The position numbers were made by a program, and so were the translations under genes. A DNA stretch of 64,000 bases, taken from positions 1 through 64,000 of the forward strand of contig NZ_JAIQDW010000009.1 in the NCBI RefSeq assembly GCF_020026925.1. The letters are read 5' to 3'. Positions 8,574-16,763 of this stretch are shown piece by piece. Numbering within the stretch: the stretch's first letter is position 1; each line of letters starts with the position of its first letter. The notes under the pieces were generated by a model. It worked only from the letters and a program-made list of their open reading frames with translations. It had not been told where the DNA came from and ran no database searches. Source of the stretch: Flavobacterium hibisci (GTDB lineage: Bacteria > Bacteroidota > Bacteroidia > Flavobacteriales > Flavobacteriaceae).

Positions 8574-8767
8574 ATTTTTTGGTTTAAGATTTGATTCAAT
8601 TGATTTTGAAACTTTATATTTTAAATTCTTCTGCTCATTGGCAAAAGAGTATGGATGCATTTTCTACACTTAATTGCTAGAAATACAACATGGAATCTTC
8701 GTAAGAATACATCGCATGTGCGTATTAGTATATTTATTTGACCTCATATCTATGTTTTTAAATAAAT

Positions 8768-8803
8768 TCGAAAAAAAGCCTTTCATGGGTATGAAAGGCT
8801 AAA
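8768..8803 (-). terminator. Terminator or attenuator 195 bp before glutamate dehydrogenase
   Basis: Read on the minus strand, AGCCTTTCAT-ACCC-ATGAAAGGCT is a perfect 10-bp stem with a 4-nt loop followed by seven T. The T tract is present only in this direction. It lies between the candidate short peptide gene (8835-8921) and the glutamate dehydrogenase start, so it either ends a small independent transcript or acts as an attenuator for the dehydrogenase. Confidence 0.8.
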
Positions 8804-8834
8804 AAAAAAAAATAACTAACAAGTACTTTCTCTA

Positions 8835-8921
8835 TTAACGCCATTTCAGGACATGATTCAACATGCAGCACATCGCTAAGCTGCATCTGAAAGACATCAT
8901 ATTTCGATTATAGTTTTTCAT
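8835..8921 (-). CDS. Possible 28-residue peptide (leader or microprotein)
   Basis: A short frame with an ATG and a TAA stop encodes a peptide opening MKNYNRNMMSFRCSLAMC and ending CMLNHVLKWR: basic at both ends, with three cysteines and five methionines, two of each clustered as MCCM. A -7-like TAAATTTG lies at 8926-8933, only a few bases before the ATG, and a strong terminator follows the stop by about 30 nt. The short self-contained transcript could encode a microprotein, a leader peptide controlling the downstream dehydrogenase, or be a small RNA. A longer reading from 9038 adds residues across an AT-rich stretch and is less likely. I cannot name a family. Confidence 0.35.
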   Translation of the reverse strand: MKNYNRNMMSFRCSLAMCCMLNHVLKWR

Positions 8922-9041
8922 TGTTATGGCAAATTTATAAATATATTTTATAAATCCTATAGAATTGGTAGAGTTATTTTTAAAAAAAGTTAAAAAACTT
9001 ACACACACGTTGTAAATTAAGGTATTATAGATTAACAAAAT

Positions 9042-9896
9042 TTACTTAATTTGAGAAAAAACAATAAAAATAATTGCAATTAAAGCTAAACTGATTCCTA
9101 AAAAGTTCATTTTGGATAATTTCTCTTTAAAAAAAAGTACTCCCACAAGACTTCCCAAAACAATGACACCCATATTCATTCCGGCAAAAACAGTAGAAGG
9201 ATTTTCAGAAAATGCTTTGTGCGCTTTAAGGTAAAACAATATGTTTCCAAAATTAAAGAGTCCAACCAATCCTCCAAAAAGGATATTTTTAGTTTCTAAC
9301 TTTACTCTTTTCACTACAGCATTATAAATGACAATTCCCAAAGAGATCAGTAAAGCGATACAAAAAATAATAAATAAAGAAGTTGTATAAGGCAGAGTGC
9401 TGTAAAGTGCAATTTGTTTAAAAAGAATATCGATTACTCCAAAACCTAATAAAACAATCGCAGGATAAATCCACTTATTCTGTTGGTTTTCGGAAGGTTT
9501 TCTTAAAATACATAAAAGAGCTAAAAAGCCAACCGAAAGTCCAATTATTTTATAAGAATTAAATTCTTCCTTAAAAATAAACCAGGCTGCCAGGATCGGA
9601 ATGAAAAGAGATAAACGCTGGGCCGCATCTGTCTTTACTATCCCCATATGTTTGATAGAAGCTGCTAAAAAAAGAAAAATAACCGGCAGCAAAATCCCTA
9701 CCGCAGCATAAATATTCCATGGATCGTTTTTGGAAACCTCATCCAGGTTTGGACAATAAGTCAAGTAGCAAAATAAGAGAGCAAATACATAATTAAAAGA
9801 AATAATCTGCACCGGATTACAATTGTAATGACGGGTTAATTTAAAAATTATCCCAACTGTCACACTGCAAATAATACTTAAAATCAGAAACAACAT
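9042..9896 (-). CDS. EamA/DMT-superfamily permease
   Basis: A 284-residue protein made almost entirely of about ten hydrophobic spans arranged as two EamA repeats. Typical words are AQRLSLFIPILAAWFIFKEE in the first half and GSLVGVLFFKEKLSKMNFLG in the second, each ending in the F/KEE-K feature of drug/metabolite transporters. The substrate cannot be told from sequence. The gene is monocistronic and about 150 bp separate it from the short peptide candidate. Confidence 0.85.
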   Translation of the reverse strand: MLFLILSIICSVTVGIIFKLTRHYNCNPVQIISFNYVFALLFCYLTYCPNLDEVSKNDPWNIYAAVGILLPVIFLFLAASIKHMGIVKTDAAQRLSLFIPILAAWFIFKEEFNSYKIIGLSVGFLALLCILRKPSENQQNKWIYPAIVLLGFGVIDILFKQIALYSTLPYTTSLFIIFCIALLISLGIVIYNAVVKRVKLETKNILFGGLVGLFNFGNILFYLKAHKAFSENPSTVFAGMNMGVIVLGSLVGVLFFKEKLSKMNFLGISLALIAIIFIVFSQIK

Positions 9897-10030
9897 ACTC
9901 CTTTTTTCTGCAAAAATAATATTTTAAAATCATTCAAAAAAAAGTCCGCACAGATGATAAATCCTCCGGACAAATATTTAATTTCTATATACCCGTTGGT
10001 TGAAATAGATAAAATAGCTTCATTTAAGGA

Positions 10031-10140
10031 TTAAATCTAATTTGATCTGCGAAAATCCTTTAAAATCTGCGTGAAATACTTTTGCGTATTAATTTTTCAC
10101 GCAGATTTACACAGATTAAAGCAGATTTAGACAGATTTAT
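10031..10140. repeat. Inverted repeat with arms built on a 10-nt period
   Basis: The left arm (10031-10070) reads as four 10-nt units each containing ATCT or ATCC. The right arm (10101-10140) reads as four 10-nt units each containing CAGATT, at 10102, 10112, 10122 and 10132. The centre pairs perfectly: AATCTGCGTGAAA (10064-10076) with TTTCACGCAGATT (10095-10107). No gene lies in 9897-10200; this repeat is the main content of that gap. Confidence 0.75.
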
Positions 10141-10200
10141 ATCTAAGTTGATGCGACAGAATTGAAAAAAAATAAATTTCACCCAACCGGTTTCTATATT

Positions 10201-11112
10201 TTAATTTTTAGCTCCTACTATACTTTTTTGCTTCCTGGAAAAAATATGGTGTGAATTGAAAACAAGTACAGCCATAAAAATAATACTGTATGCCAGGATA
10301 TGCAATGGCGTAATTTTCTCTTTATAAACGAAACAAGCCAGCCCAAAAGCAATCATTGGATTGATATTCAGCAACATTCCGACTGTTGAAGAATTGATTC
10401 CCGATAGTGCATATAAATTCAGGAACAATGGTATAATTGTAAAAAATATGGCTATCGTTTCAATACAAAAATAAAAAGTGAACTCTGTAGGTACAGGACC
10501 ACTATACACCGGATAAAACGGCAATAAAAATAAAGCCGCCAATGTAATATGAAATGTCAGTACAATAAACGTATCAAAACCTTTATTCACACGCTGACTT
10601 ACTAAGTAACAAGCATATGTAAATCCGATAATGATGCTAAAAAACATATCCATAATATCAGTATAGGATAACAACAAACAGCCTGAAATACTTAATCCAA
10701 CTGCGAGCCATTGTGTTTTTTTCAGTTTTTCATGTAAAATAAAATAGGCCAGCAAAGTTGTTAAAATGGGACAAACCAAATAAGCCAGCGAAGTCGCTTT
10801 TACACTAACATGATTCATGACATAAATAAAAGTAAACCAGTTTGCCATCAGAAAAAAGCTTCCTCCAATGTTTAATAAAATGGTTTTCCTTTTTCCTGAA
10901 GGGGATAAAGTACTGAAAATCTCAATCGTTTCCTGTACTTTTTTTCTTCTAAAAGCAAATGAAATCAACAGCATTAAAATACTGCAGCTAAAAACACGAT
11001 AGAATAAAATATCCAGCGAAGCATATTCATGTATTGGTTTTAGCACAAGGCTGAAAAAACCCCAGGTCGTGTAAGCTGTAATCGCAGCTAAATAATATTT
11101 TGTTGTTTTCAT
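10201..11112 (-). CDS. EamA family transporter, RarD-like
   Basis: A 303-residue membrane protein with about ten spans. The opening YYLAAITAYTTWGFFSLVLK, the early LFYRVFSCSIL segment and the second-half LSGINSSTVGMLLNINPM with VYKEKITPLH are the pattern of the RarD branch of EamA transporters (named after a chloramphenicol-sensitivity protein, with no firm substrate). The start at 11112 (MKTTKYYL) is preferred over an in-frame ATG at 11151, which would add a polar tail before the first span. It is divergent from the MocR-type regulator with about 100 bp between them. Such exporter/MocR pairs often share control. Confidence 0.85.
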   Translation of the reverse strand: MKTTKYYLAAITAYTTWGFFSLVLKPIHEYASLDILFYRVFSCSILMLLISFAFRRKKVQETIEIFSTLSPSGKRKTILLNIGGSFFLMANWFTFIYVMNHVSVKATSLAYLVCPILTTLLAYFILHEKLKKTQWLAVGLSISGCLLLSYTDIMDMFFSIIIGFTYACYLVSQRVNKGFDTFIVLTFHITLAALFLLPFYPVYSGPVPTEFTFYFCIETIAIFFTIIPLFLNLYALSGINSSTVGMLLNINPMIAFGLACFVYKEKITPLHILAYSIIFMAVLVFNSHHIFSRKQKSIVGAKN

Positions 11113-11210
11113 GGGATTTTTTGTTTGATATTTTGATACAGCAAATTTCATAAAAATAAAACAGCAACACAGATACAGTTTTTGTAAATTGCAGCAGAAC
11201 AGTTTTTTTT

Positions 11211-12635
11211 ATGAAAAATTCAAATTATCTCTATTTACAGTTTGCGGATGTTATCGAAAAACAAATAAAGTCGGGTCTTTTAAGCGTTGGGGACAAACTT
11301 CCCTCAATCAGGGAAGCCTGCGCCGAAACAGGCTACAGCATGAGTACCGTGAGCAAAGCGTATTACGAAATTGAAAGCCGTTCGTTAATCGAATCAAGAC
11401 CGCAATCAGGTTATTATGTAAGTAATATTTCGGCAAGAAGCGTTCCTGAGCCAACTCCCAGCTCACCTATTCTGACCACTCAAAATATTGACCGTGAAGA
11501 TTTAATCGATCTGGTTTACGGAAATATGACCAATACGAAAGTTACCATGCTTTCGCTGGGATTTCCATCCAATGAACTTTTCCCTATAGCGAAACTAAAT
11601 AAAGGCATGATTCAGGCAATGCGACAGTTACCCAACAGCGGAACCAGTTATGAAGAAATGCTAGGCAATGTTAATCTTAGAAAAGAAATTGCCCGCTGGT
11701 CATTTAACTGGGGCGGTACTTTAACCGAAGAGGATATTATTACCACTCCGGGTTGTGTGAGTGCTATTTCGCATTGCTTGATGGCCATAACAAAACCGGG
11801 CGATACAATTATTACAGAAAGTCCGGTTTATTTTGGCGTACTGCAGCTGGCCAAATCATTAGGTTTGCATGTGATGGAATTACCAACCAGCATAACTACC
11901 GGAATTGAACTGGAAGCTTTAAAAAAGGCTATTTCTTCAAAAAAAATAAAAGCCTGTGTATTAATCAGTAACTTCAGTAATCCGTCAGGAAGTATGATGC
12001 CAAACGAACATAAGGAAGAAGCCGTTCGTTTGATGGAATTACACAATATTCCGCTGATTGAAGATGATATTCATGGTGATTTGTATTTTGGCTCAGCCAG
12101 ACCAACAAACTGCAAAACGTATGATAAAAGCGGAATTGTAATGTGCTGCAGTTCGGTTTCTAAAACTTTAGCACCCGGATATCGCGTGGGATGGGTTATT
12201 CCGGGGAAATTTAAAAAAGAAATTTTACGTACAAAATTATACCACACCATCTCCTCTCCTACCATTACGCATGAAGTTGTGGGTGATTTTCTAAAAAATG
12301 GGCGATATGAAAATCATCTTCGTAAAATTCGCCAGATTCTGAATCATAACTGCAATAATTATATCAACACGATTTTAGAATCTTTCCCAAAAGGTACAAA
12401 AGTTAGCCAGCCTCAGGGCGGTTTTTTCCTTTGGACAGAACTTGATAAAAAAATAGATACTGCCGAATTTTATCATTTGGCCATGAAGCACAATATCAGC
12501 ATTGCACCCGGACGAATTTTCTCTTTTCAGGATCAATTTTCAAATTGCATGCGACTGAGTTTTGGCTTGCCATGGACAAATGAATTAAGACATTCCATCC
12601 AAACATTAGGCAAACTGGCTCAGCAAACTTTATAA
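11211..12635 (+). CDS. MocR-type regulator (GntR HTH fused to class I aminotransferase)
   Basis: A 474-residue fusion protein. Residues 1-75 form a GntR winged helix (QFADVIEKQIKSGLLSVGDK, then STVSKAYYEIESRSLIESRP). The rest is a PLP-dependent class I/II aminotransferase fold with TTPGCVSAISHCLMA, NPSG and the Schiff-base lysine region CCSSVSKTLAPGYRVGW. MocR proteins use bound PLP and an amino-type effector to control neighbouring genes. The divergent EamA exporter is the obvious candidate target; this is inference from layout. Confidence 0.92.
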   Translation: MKNSNYLYLQFADVIEKQIKSGLLSVGDKLPSIREACAETGYSMSTVSKAYYEIESRSLIESRPQSGYYVSNISARSVPEPTPSSPILTTQNIDREDLIDLVYGNMTNTKVTMLSLGFPSNELFPIAKLNKGMIQAMRQLPNSGTSYEEMLGNVNLRKEIARWSFNWGGTLTEEDIITTPGCVSAISHCLMAITKPGDTIITESPVYFGVLQLAKSLGLHVMELPTSITTGIELEALKKAISSKKIKACVLISNFSNPSGSMMPNEHKEEAVRLMELHNIPLIEDDIHGDLYFGSARPTNCKTYDKSGIVMCCSSVSKTLAPGYRVGWVIPGKFKKEILRTKLYHTISSPTITHEVVGDFLKNGRYENHLRKIRQILNHNCNNYINTILESFPKGTKVSQPQGGFFLWTELDKKIDTAEFYHLAMKHNISIAPGRIFSFQDQFSNCMRLSFGLPWTNELRHSIQTLGKLAQQTL

Positions 12636-12656
12636 GTACTTTGCATAAAAAATAAA

Positions 12657-12686
12657 ACCGGACAGTACAACTACTTACTGTCCGGT
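12657..12686. terminator. Terminator between convergent genes
   Basis: ACCGGACAGT (12657-12666) pairs perfectly with ACTGTCCGGT (12677-12686). Leftward the stem runs into TTTTATTTTTT, so it best ends the bestrophin transcript; it may also stop the MocR transcript. Confidence 0.7.
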
Positions 12687-12710
12687 CAACAATTAAAACC
12701 AAGAATTAAT

Positions 12711-13658
12711 TTACAACACGTAATAAGCGTTACTGTCCGCTTTTTTTGATTCTTCTTTTAAATCAAATTCTTTAATGATATCGAATTCACTTTGATATTC
12801 ATTCAGCATTTGTTTAATATTTTTTTCGATTGTATTTGCAATAGTCGTAACAGGCGTATCTGTTGGTCTGTTTTCGAAAGGATCCTGCAAATGAATCGCC
12901 ATTTTTTCGATTAAAAAGAAAGCTCCGGCAATTGCCGTAATTAATGGAATTGCAAACCAGCTCAATACACTTGTTAAGCCAAAAGGCAGTAATAAAATAA
13001 ATAAGCACAGTGTTAATCGAATATACATACTATAGGTTGTTGGGAAAATAGTATTCTTAATTCGTTCACATTTACCCATTTCATCACATAATCTCGAAAG
13101 TGTATTGTCAATTTCTACTTGTTGATACATATTAATACGCTTATCGTTTTTTGCATTTCGAAGATCTCTTGCATGCAGCATCAAAATAGCATTTGGTACG
13201 TTTTGGTGATTTTTTATATACTTTATTTCTTCTTCACTCAAAAGGCCTTTAAGCGGTTTTATCGCATCCCTGTTTCGAAGTGACTGACCTAAACTATAAC
13301 ACCATGCTATCTGTCTTTTGGCAAAATTCTCCTTAAATTCACTGGCCTCAACAGAAAAATCAGGGTCTTTATAAAATGTCAGTACCTGACGAATTAACGT
13401 TCTTGAATCATTTACAACAGCTCCCCACACAATTCTGGCTTCCCACCATCTGTCATAAGCCTGGTTTGATTTAAAAGCTAATAACAACGATATAATAGTT
13501 CCAATCATGGTTGGAATAGCTATTGGAATATCTACGGGAAGCGTAACAAAATAGTGGTGAAAAACCTCAAATACTATAGTGTAGGCTGCTACAAGTCCAA
13601 GTTCTACTTTAATTTTCCCGAGAACGTACTTCATTGGTATTCTTTTCTTTAATAACAT
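12711..13658 (-). CDS. Bestrophin family (UPF0187/YneE) membrane protein
   Basis: A 315-residue homologue of bestrophin anion channels. Diagnostic stretches are IPTMIGTIISLLLAFKSNQA, YDRWWEARIVWGAVVNDSRT and the C-terminal DPFENRPTDTPVT, the conserved acidic loop of bestrophins. Four hydrophobic segments are visible. Prokaryotic members form pentameric channels, some cation-selective. The gene is monocistronic, convergent with the MocR gene, with the Usp-like gene upstream on the same strand 120 bp away. The start at 13658 precedes KKRIPMKYVLG; an internal ATG at 13634 is possible. Confidence 0.88.
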   Translation of the reverse strand: MLLKKRIPMKYVLGKIKVELGLVAAYTIVFEVFHHYFVTLPVDIPIAIPTMIGTIISLLLAFKSNQAYDRWWEARIVWGAVVNDSRTLIRQVLTFYKDPDFSVEASEFKENFAKRQIAWCYSLGQSLRNRDAIKPLKGLLSEEEIKYIKNHQNVPNAILMLHARDLRNAKNDKRINMYQQVEIDNTLSRLCDEMGKCERIKNTIFPTTYSMYIRLTLCLFILLLPFGLTSVLSWFAIPLITAIAGAFFLIEKMAIHLQDPFENRPTDTPVTTIANTIEKNIKQMLNEYQSEFDIIKEFDLKEESKKADSNAYYVL

Positions 13659-13682
13659 ATTTTCGGTTTTAAATTAATATTG

Positions 13683-13775
13683 AGTCCTTAGTGATTAGTC
13701 CTTAGTAATTAGCTTTGTAGTTATTTCATATTGCCCCGAAACACTAATCACTTTTTACTAATTACTCTTCACTAA
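13683..13775. repeat. Inverted repeat with arms built on a 7-nt period
   Basis: The left arm is four consecutive heptamers, AGTCCTT AGTGATT AGTCCTT then AGTAATT (13683-13710). The right arm is the complementary pattern CTAATCACTTTTTACT followed by AATTACTCTTCACT (13744-13773). It lies in the 120-bp gap between the bestrophin and Usp-like genes. Comparable heptamer-built repeats occur at 20169, 27182, 31619 and 60681. Confidence 0.7.
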
Positions 13776-13780
13776 AACAA

Positions 13781-14494
13781 TTAAACCAGCTCTTCGTATA
13801 ATGAAAGTACCGGAAGTCCCAGTTTCTCATTAATATGCTGTTTTTTTACTTTTTTGAATTTGATTTTTTCTCCTTTGCGGGTTTCAACTAATAAATCAAT
13901 CTCGTATTTTGAAATTGCTTCAGATAAAGGAGCTATATTTTCGTAATCTTCAGTTTTTGAAGCCTGACTTACAATTTCATAAGAAAAATTTTCATTAAGA
14001 AACTGCTGAACATCTTTTACATGCACATTAGCGCTGCTGGTTTCTATATAAAGTGCTTTACTGAAATCTTTGAATTGTTCGTTACCCAAATGCAGAATAG
14101 GGCATTTTTGATTTCCTGCTAATTGTACCAGATATTGGTGGATACGTTTGGTTTCCTGTTTATAAGAATGTGGCAGAATAACTAATTTTATAGAGAAATT
14201 TTCAATCACCCTTCTAAAAATAGGTAATGAAAGTCCGTATTGATTATGGATTTTAAGTTTGCAGTTTTTAGTATGATCAATCAAATATCTGCATGTTGCT
14301 AAAACTTCTTCCTGACTTTTAGTAAGTCCGGTTCGCATTACACGCAAAAAATGAGAGGATGAAAATGAATCCGGCGTTTCGGCAACCATCATCAAAATAA
14401 TTTCACACTCCGATTTTTTTGACTGGCTGATTGCCGATTTTACAGCAGAAATTGTATCGTCTTTTAAAGTCGTAGGTATCAGGAAATTTTTCAT
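13781..14494 (-). CDS. Universal-stress-protein-like protein
   Basis: A 237-residue soluble protein. Residues 1-135 look like a Usp-type alpha/beta domain (MKNFLIPTTLKDDTISAVKS, then IKLVILPHSYKQE, then CPILHLG). The usual ATP-binding G-x2-G-x9-G-S/T signature is not evident, so it may not bind nucleotide. The second half repeats a degenerate beta/alpha pattern ending in GLPVLSLYEELV. It sits upstream of the bestrophin gene and downstream of the histidine kinase on the same strand, about 80 bp from the latter. The family call is moderate; the role is unknown. Confidence 0.6.
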   Translation of the reverse strand: MKNFLIPTTLKDDTISAVKSAISQSKKSECEIILMMVAETPDSFSSSHFLRVMRTGLTKSQEEVLATCRYLIDHTKNCKLKIHNQYGLSLPIFRRVIENFSIKLVILPHSYKQETKRIHQYLVQLAGNQKCPILHLGNEQFKDFSKALYIETSSANVHVKDVQQFLNENFSYEIVSQASKTEDYENIAPLSEAISKYEIDLLVETRKGEKIKFKKVKKQHINEKLGLPVLSLYEELV

Positions 14495-14571
14495 ATGTAT
14501 AATCTTTTAGTTTATACAGACAAAATAACAACCTGATAATTAGAGAGGTCTTAATTTAAAATTAGAATTTT

Positions 14572-15975
14572 CTAAGATTCAACATTAGAATTTTTAATGT
14601 TCTTCTTTTTGTCTTTTGATTTTTTAAAAATAATCGTTACAATCGTGCCTTTATTCTGTTCCGATTGTACTTGTATTTCTCCATCATGCATGCGGATGAT
14701 TTTGGAAGCCAAAGGAAGCCCCAAGCCATAACCGATATATTTTGCTGCAATTTTACCACGGAAGAAAGGTTCGTATAAGTGCGGAATATCTTCTGGCGGA
14801 ATGCCGATGCCAATATCATTTATCGAAATTTTAATCGCATCATTATTTGCGGAAAGCGTTACAAAAACCTCATTATTATCAGAATATTTTACACCATTGG
14901 TAATAATATTATTGATTGCCAGCTCTAAAAGTGGCTTGTTACACGCAATTAACAGCAAATTAGAGTCTGTTGGGGCAAAATTAAGTTTAATACTAACCCG
15001 GTTGTCCGGAAAAATCTTGTCCAAATCTGATTTTACCTCCAACAACAATTCATCGATTCGGGCAATATCCAAAACCTGTTTATTGCCATCGTAACCTGTC
15101 TGAGTGAGTTTAAGTAGACTTTCTGTAAGGTTGCCTAATTTAGATGCCTGACTATAAATATTTTCTAAAGACTGAACATATTCTTCTTTTTCACGCTCTT
15201 TTAAAAGCATAATTTCAGCTTCGGCAATTATAGTTGTAATAGGCGTTTTTAATTCATGGGATGCATTATTGATAAAATTTGCCTGGATTTCAAAAGAGGT
15301 TTCCAGCCGGTCTAACATATCGTTAAAAGTATGTGTTAGGTCTGAAATTTCATCTTCGTTTTTAACTTCTGGTAATCTGTTATGAAGATTTGATGCGCTG
15401 ATTCTGTTTACTTCTTTAGTAATTCTGGCTACCGGGTTAATGACACGCTTTGCAAGGAAGCGTCCTAATATGAAAGCCAGAAATATAAATCCGATACCTC
15501 CGAAAAGTAATATTTTTACAATGTAAACGGTTGTGGTTTTTCCTCTACGGTCACGAGCACCAACAATTACAATGTATTTTTGATTTCTTTCTGTAAAAAC
15601 CTGCCCCAGATAATATTTACTGTTAATTTCAAAATAATCTTTTCCGGTTTTTAGAATATTGGAATAAAATTCATTCGGCAGATTCAGTTTTGTATTGTAA
15701 TCAAAACTATTCGCACTGTTTATTTTAAGAACATATTCTTCTTCTTCGATAAGTTCTTCGAGTCCGTTTTTCTTTAAATTACTGTAATATTTTATTTTTT
15801 CAGGATCATGCTGAAAATGAATAGAAGCCACAATTTTGGATCGGTCTTCGAGCCTTTTTAAGAAATGGTAGCGGTTATTTTCCCTGAATAAAACGAATAC
15901 TATGACACTCAATAGTAAAGTACTAAAGGTAGAAAGTGCTACGTAAGTAAAAGTAATTCTTTTCCTGATATCCAT
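14572..15975 (-). CDS. Two-component sensor histidine kinase (HAMP-HisKA-HATPase)
   Basis: A 467-residue sensor. One membrane span near residues 9-28, a periplasmic domain of about 120 residues, a second span near 150-172, then HAMP (LAKRVINPVARITKEVNRIS), the phosphoacceptor helix with H in NFINNASHELKTPIT, and the ATPase motifs NIITNGVKYS (N box), INDIGIGIP (G1) and YGLGLPLASKI (G2). It begins directly after the response-regulator stop with no spacer (ATG at 15973-15975, stop at 15976-15978), so the two are translated as a pair. The stimulus is unknown. Confidence 0.94.
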   Translation of the reverse strand: MDIRKRITFTYVALSTFSTLLLSVIVFVLFRENNRYHFLKRLEDRSKIVASIHFQHDPEKIKYYSNLKKNGLEELIEEEEYVLKINSANSFDYNTKLNLPNEFYSNILKTGKDYFEINSKYYLGQVFTERNQKYIVIVGARDRRGKTTTVYIVKILLFGGIGFIFLAFILGRFLAKRVINPVARITKEVNRISASNLHNRLPEVKNEDEISDLTHTFNDMLDRLETSFEIQANFINNASHELKTPITTIIAEAEIMLLKEREKEEYVQSLENIYSQASKLGNLTESLLKLTQTGYDGNKQVLDIARIDELLLEVKSDLDKIFPDNRVSIKLNFAPTDSNLLLIACNKPLLELAINNIITNGVKYSDNNEVFVTLSANNDAIKISINDIGIGIPPEDIPHLYEPFFRGKIAAKYIGYGLGLPLASKIIRMHDGEIQVQSEQNKGTIVTIIFKKSKDKKKNIKNSNVES

Positions 15976-16650
15976 TTATAGCTGTATAACGTAACCTAAA
16001 CCTTTCATGGTATGAATAAGTTTAGTTTTGTAAGGTTTATCTATTTTTTTTCTTAAATAGGTGATATAAACATCCACAACATTGGTATTCATATCAAAAT
16101 TGATATCCCAGACATTATCTAAAATCTGATCTCTGGATACAATTCTGCCCGTATTCTTTGCTAAATAATATAATAATTTAAATTCCTTGGCCGTTAAAAC
16201 AATCGGTTCGCCATCGCGTTTTACTGTTTTGGCTTTGCCGTTTATTTCGAGATCACCAATTATTATCGTATCCATTTTTTCCGTATCCTGATTGGCTCTT
16301 CGGTTTAAGGCATTGACCCTTGCATCGAGTTCTCCAAATTTAAATGGCTTCACCAGATAATCATCCGCACCCGCATTGAGTCCGGTTACAATATTTTCTG
16401 AAGTCCCAAGCGCTGTTAAAAGCAAAATTGGAACGAAATTTTTGGCGGCACGCAATCTTCTGCAAATTTCAATTCCGTTAATATCCGGCAACATTACATC
16501 CAAAACTACTACATCAAAAGTATAATTATGAATCATCTCTAATGCTGTAGTACCGTCAAGGGCCACGCTGACATCGTTATTATTTTCAGCGAATCCTTTA
16601 CGTAAAATAGAAAGCAGATTTGGCTCGTCTTCAACTATGAGTAATTTCAT
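15976..16650 (-). CDS. OmpR/PhoB-family response regulator
   Basis: A 224-residue regulator. The receiver domain has the acidic pair in IVEDEPN, the phosphorylated aspartate in VVVLDVMLPDINGIE, then LLLTALGT and the lysine of YLVKPFKFGELDARV. A C-terminal winged helix (IVLTAKEFKLLYYLAKNTGR, then VDVYITYLRKKID) follows. The ATG at 16650 gives MKLLIVEDE, the standard start; a frame extension to 16692 is improbable. It is the first gene of a two-gene operon with the histidine kinase. Confidence 0.95.
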   Translation of the reverse strand: MKLLIVEDEPNLLSILRKGFAENNNDVSVALDGTTALEMIHNYTFDVVVLDVMLPDINGIEICRRLRAAKNFVPILLLTALGTSENIVTGLNAGADDYLVKPFKFGELDARVNALNRRANQDTEKMDTIIIGDLEINGKAKTVKRDGEPIVLTAKEFKLLYYLAKNTGRIVSRDQILDNVWDINFDMNTNVVDVYITYLRKKIDKPYKTKLIHTMKGLGYVIQL

Positions 16651-16719
16651 CAGAATATGTGTATTGAAACAAAAATAAGCATTGAATCGCAAAATAGGTT
16701 ACTAAACTTAAAATAAAAA

Positions 16720-16752
16720 AACCTGACAACATTGCTGTTATCAGGTTTTTAA
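16720..16752 (-). terminator. Terminator after the MoxR-like gene
   Basis: AACCTGACAACA (16720-16731) pairs with TGTTATCAGGTT (16736-16747), allowing one G-T pair. Read leftward it ends in seven T. It separates the VWA/MoxR transcript from the response-regulator operon. Confidence 0.75.
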
Positions 16753-16763
16753 AATTTTATCAA

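Noticed and set aside
8922..9038. N-terminal extension of the short peptide gene to a 67-residue protein
   Set aside because: The extra part runs across AT-rich promoter-like sequence with atypical codons; the internal ATG with its nearby -7-like element is more plausible.
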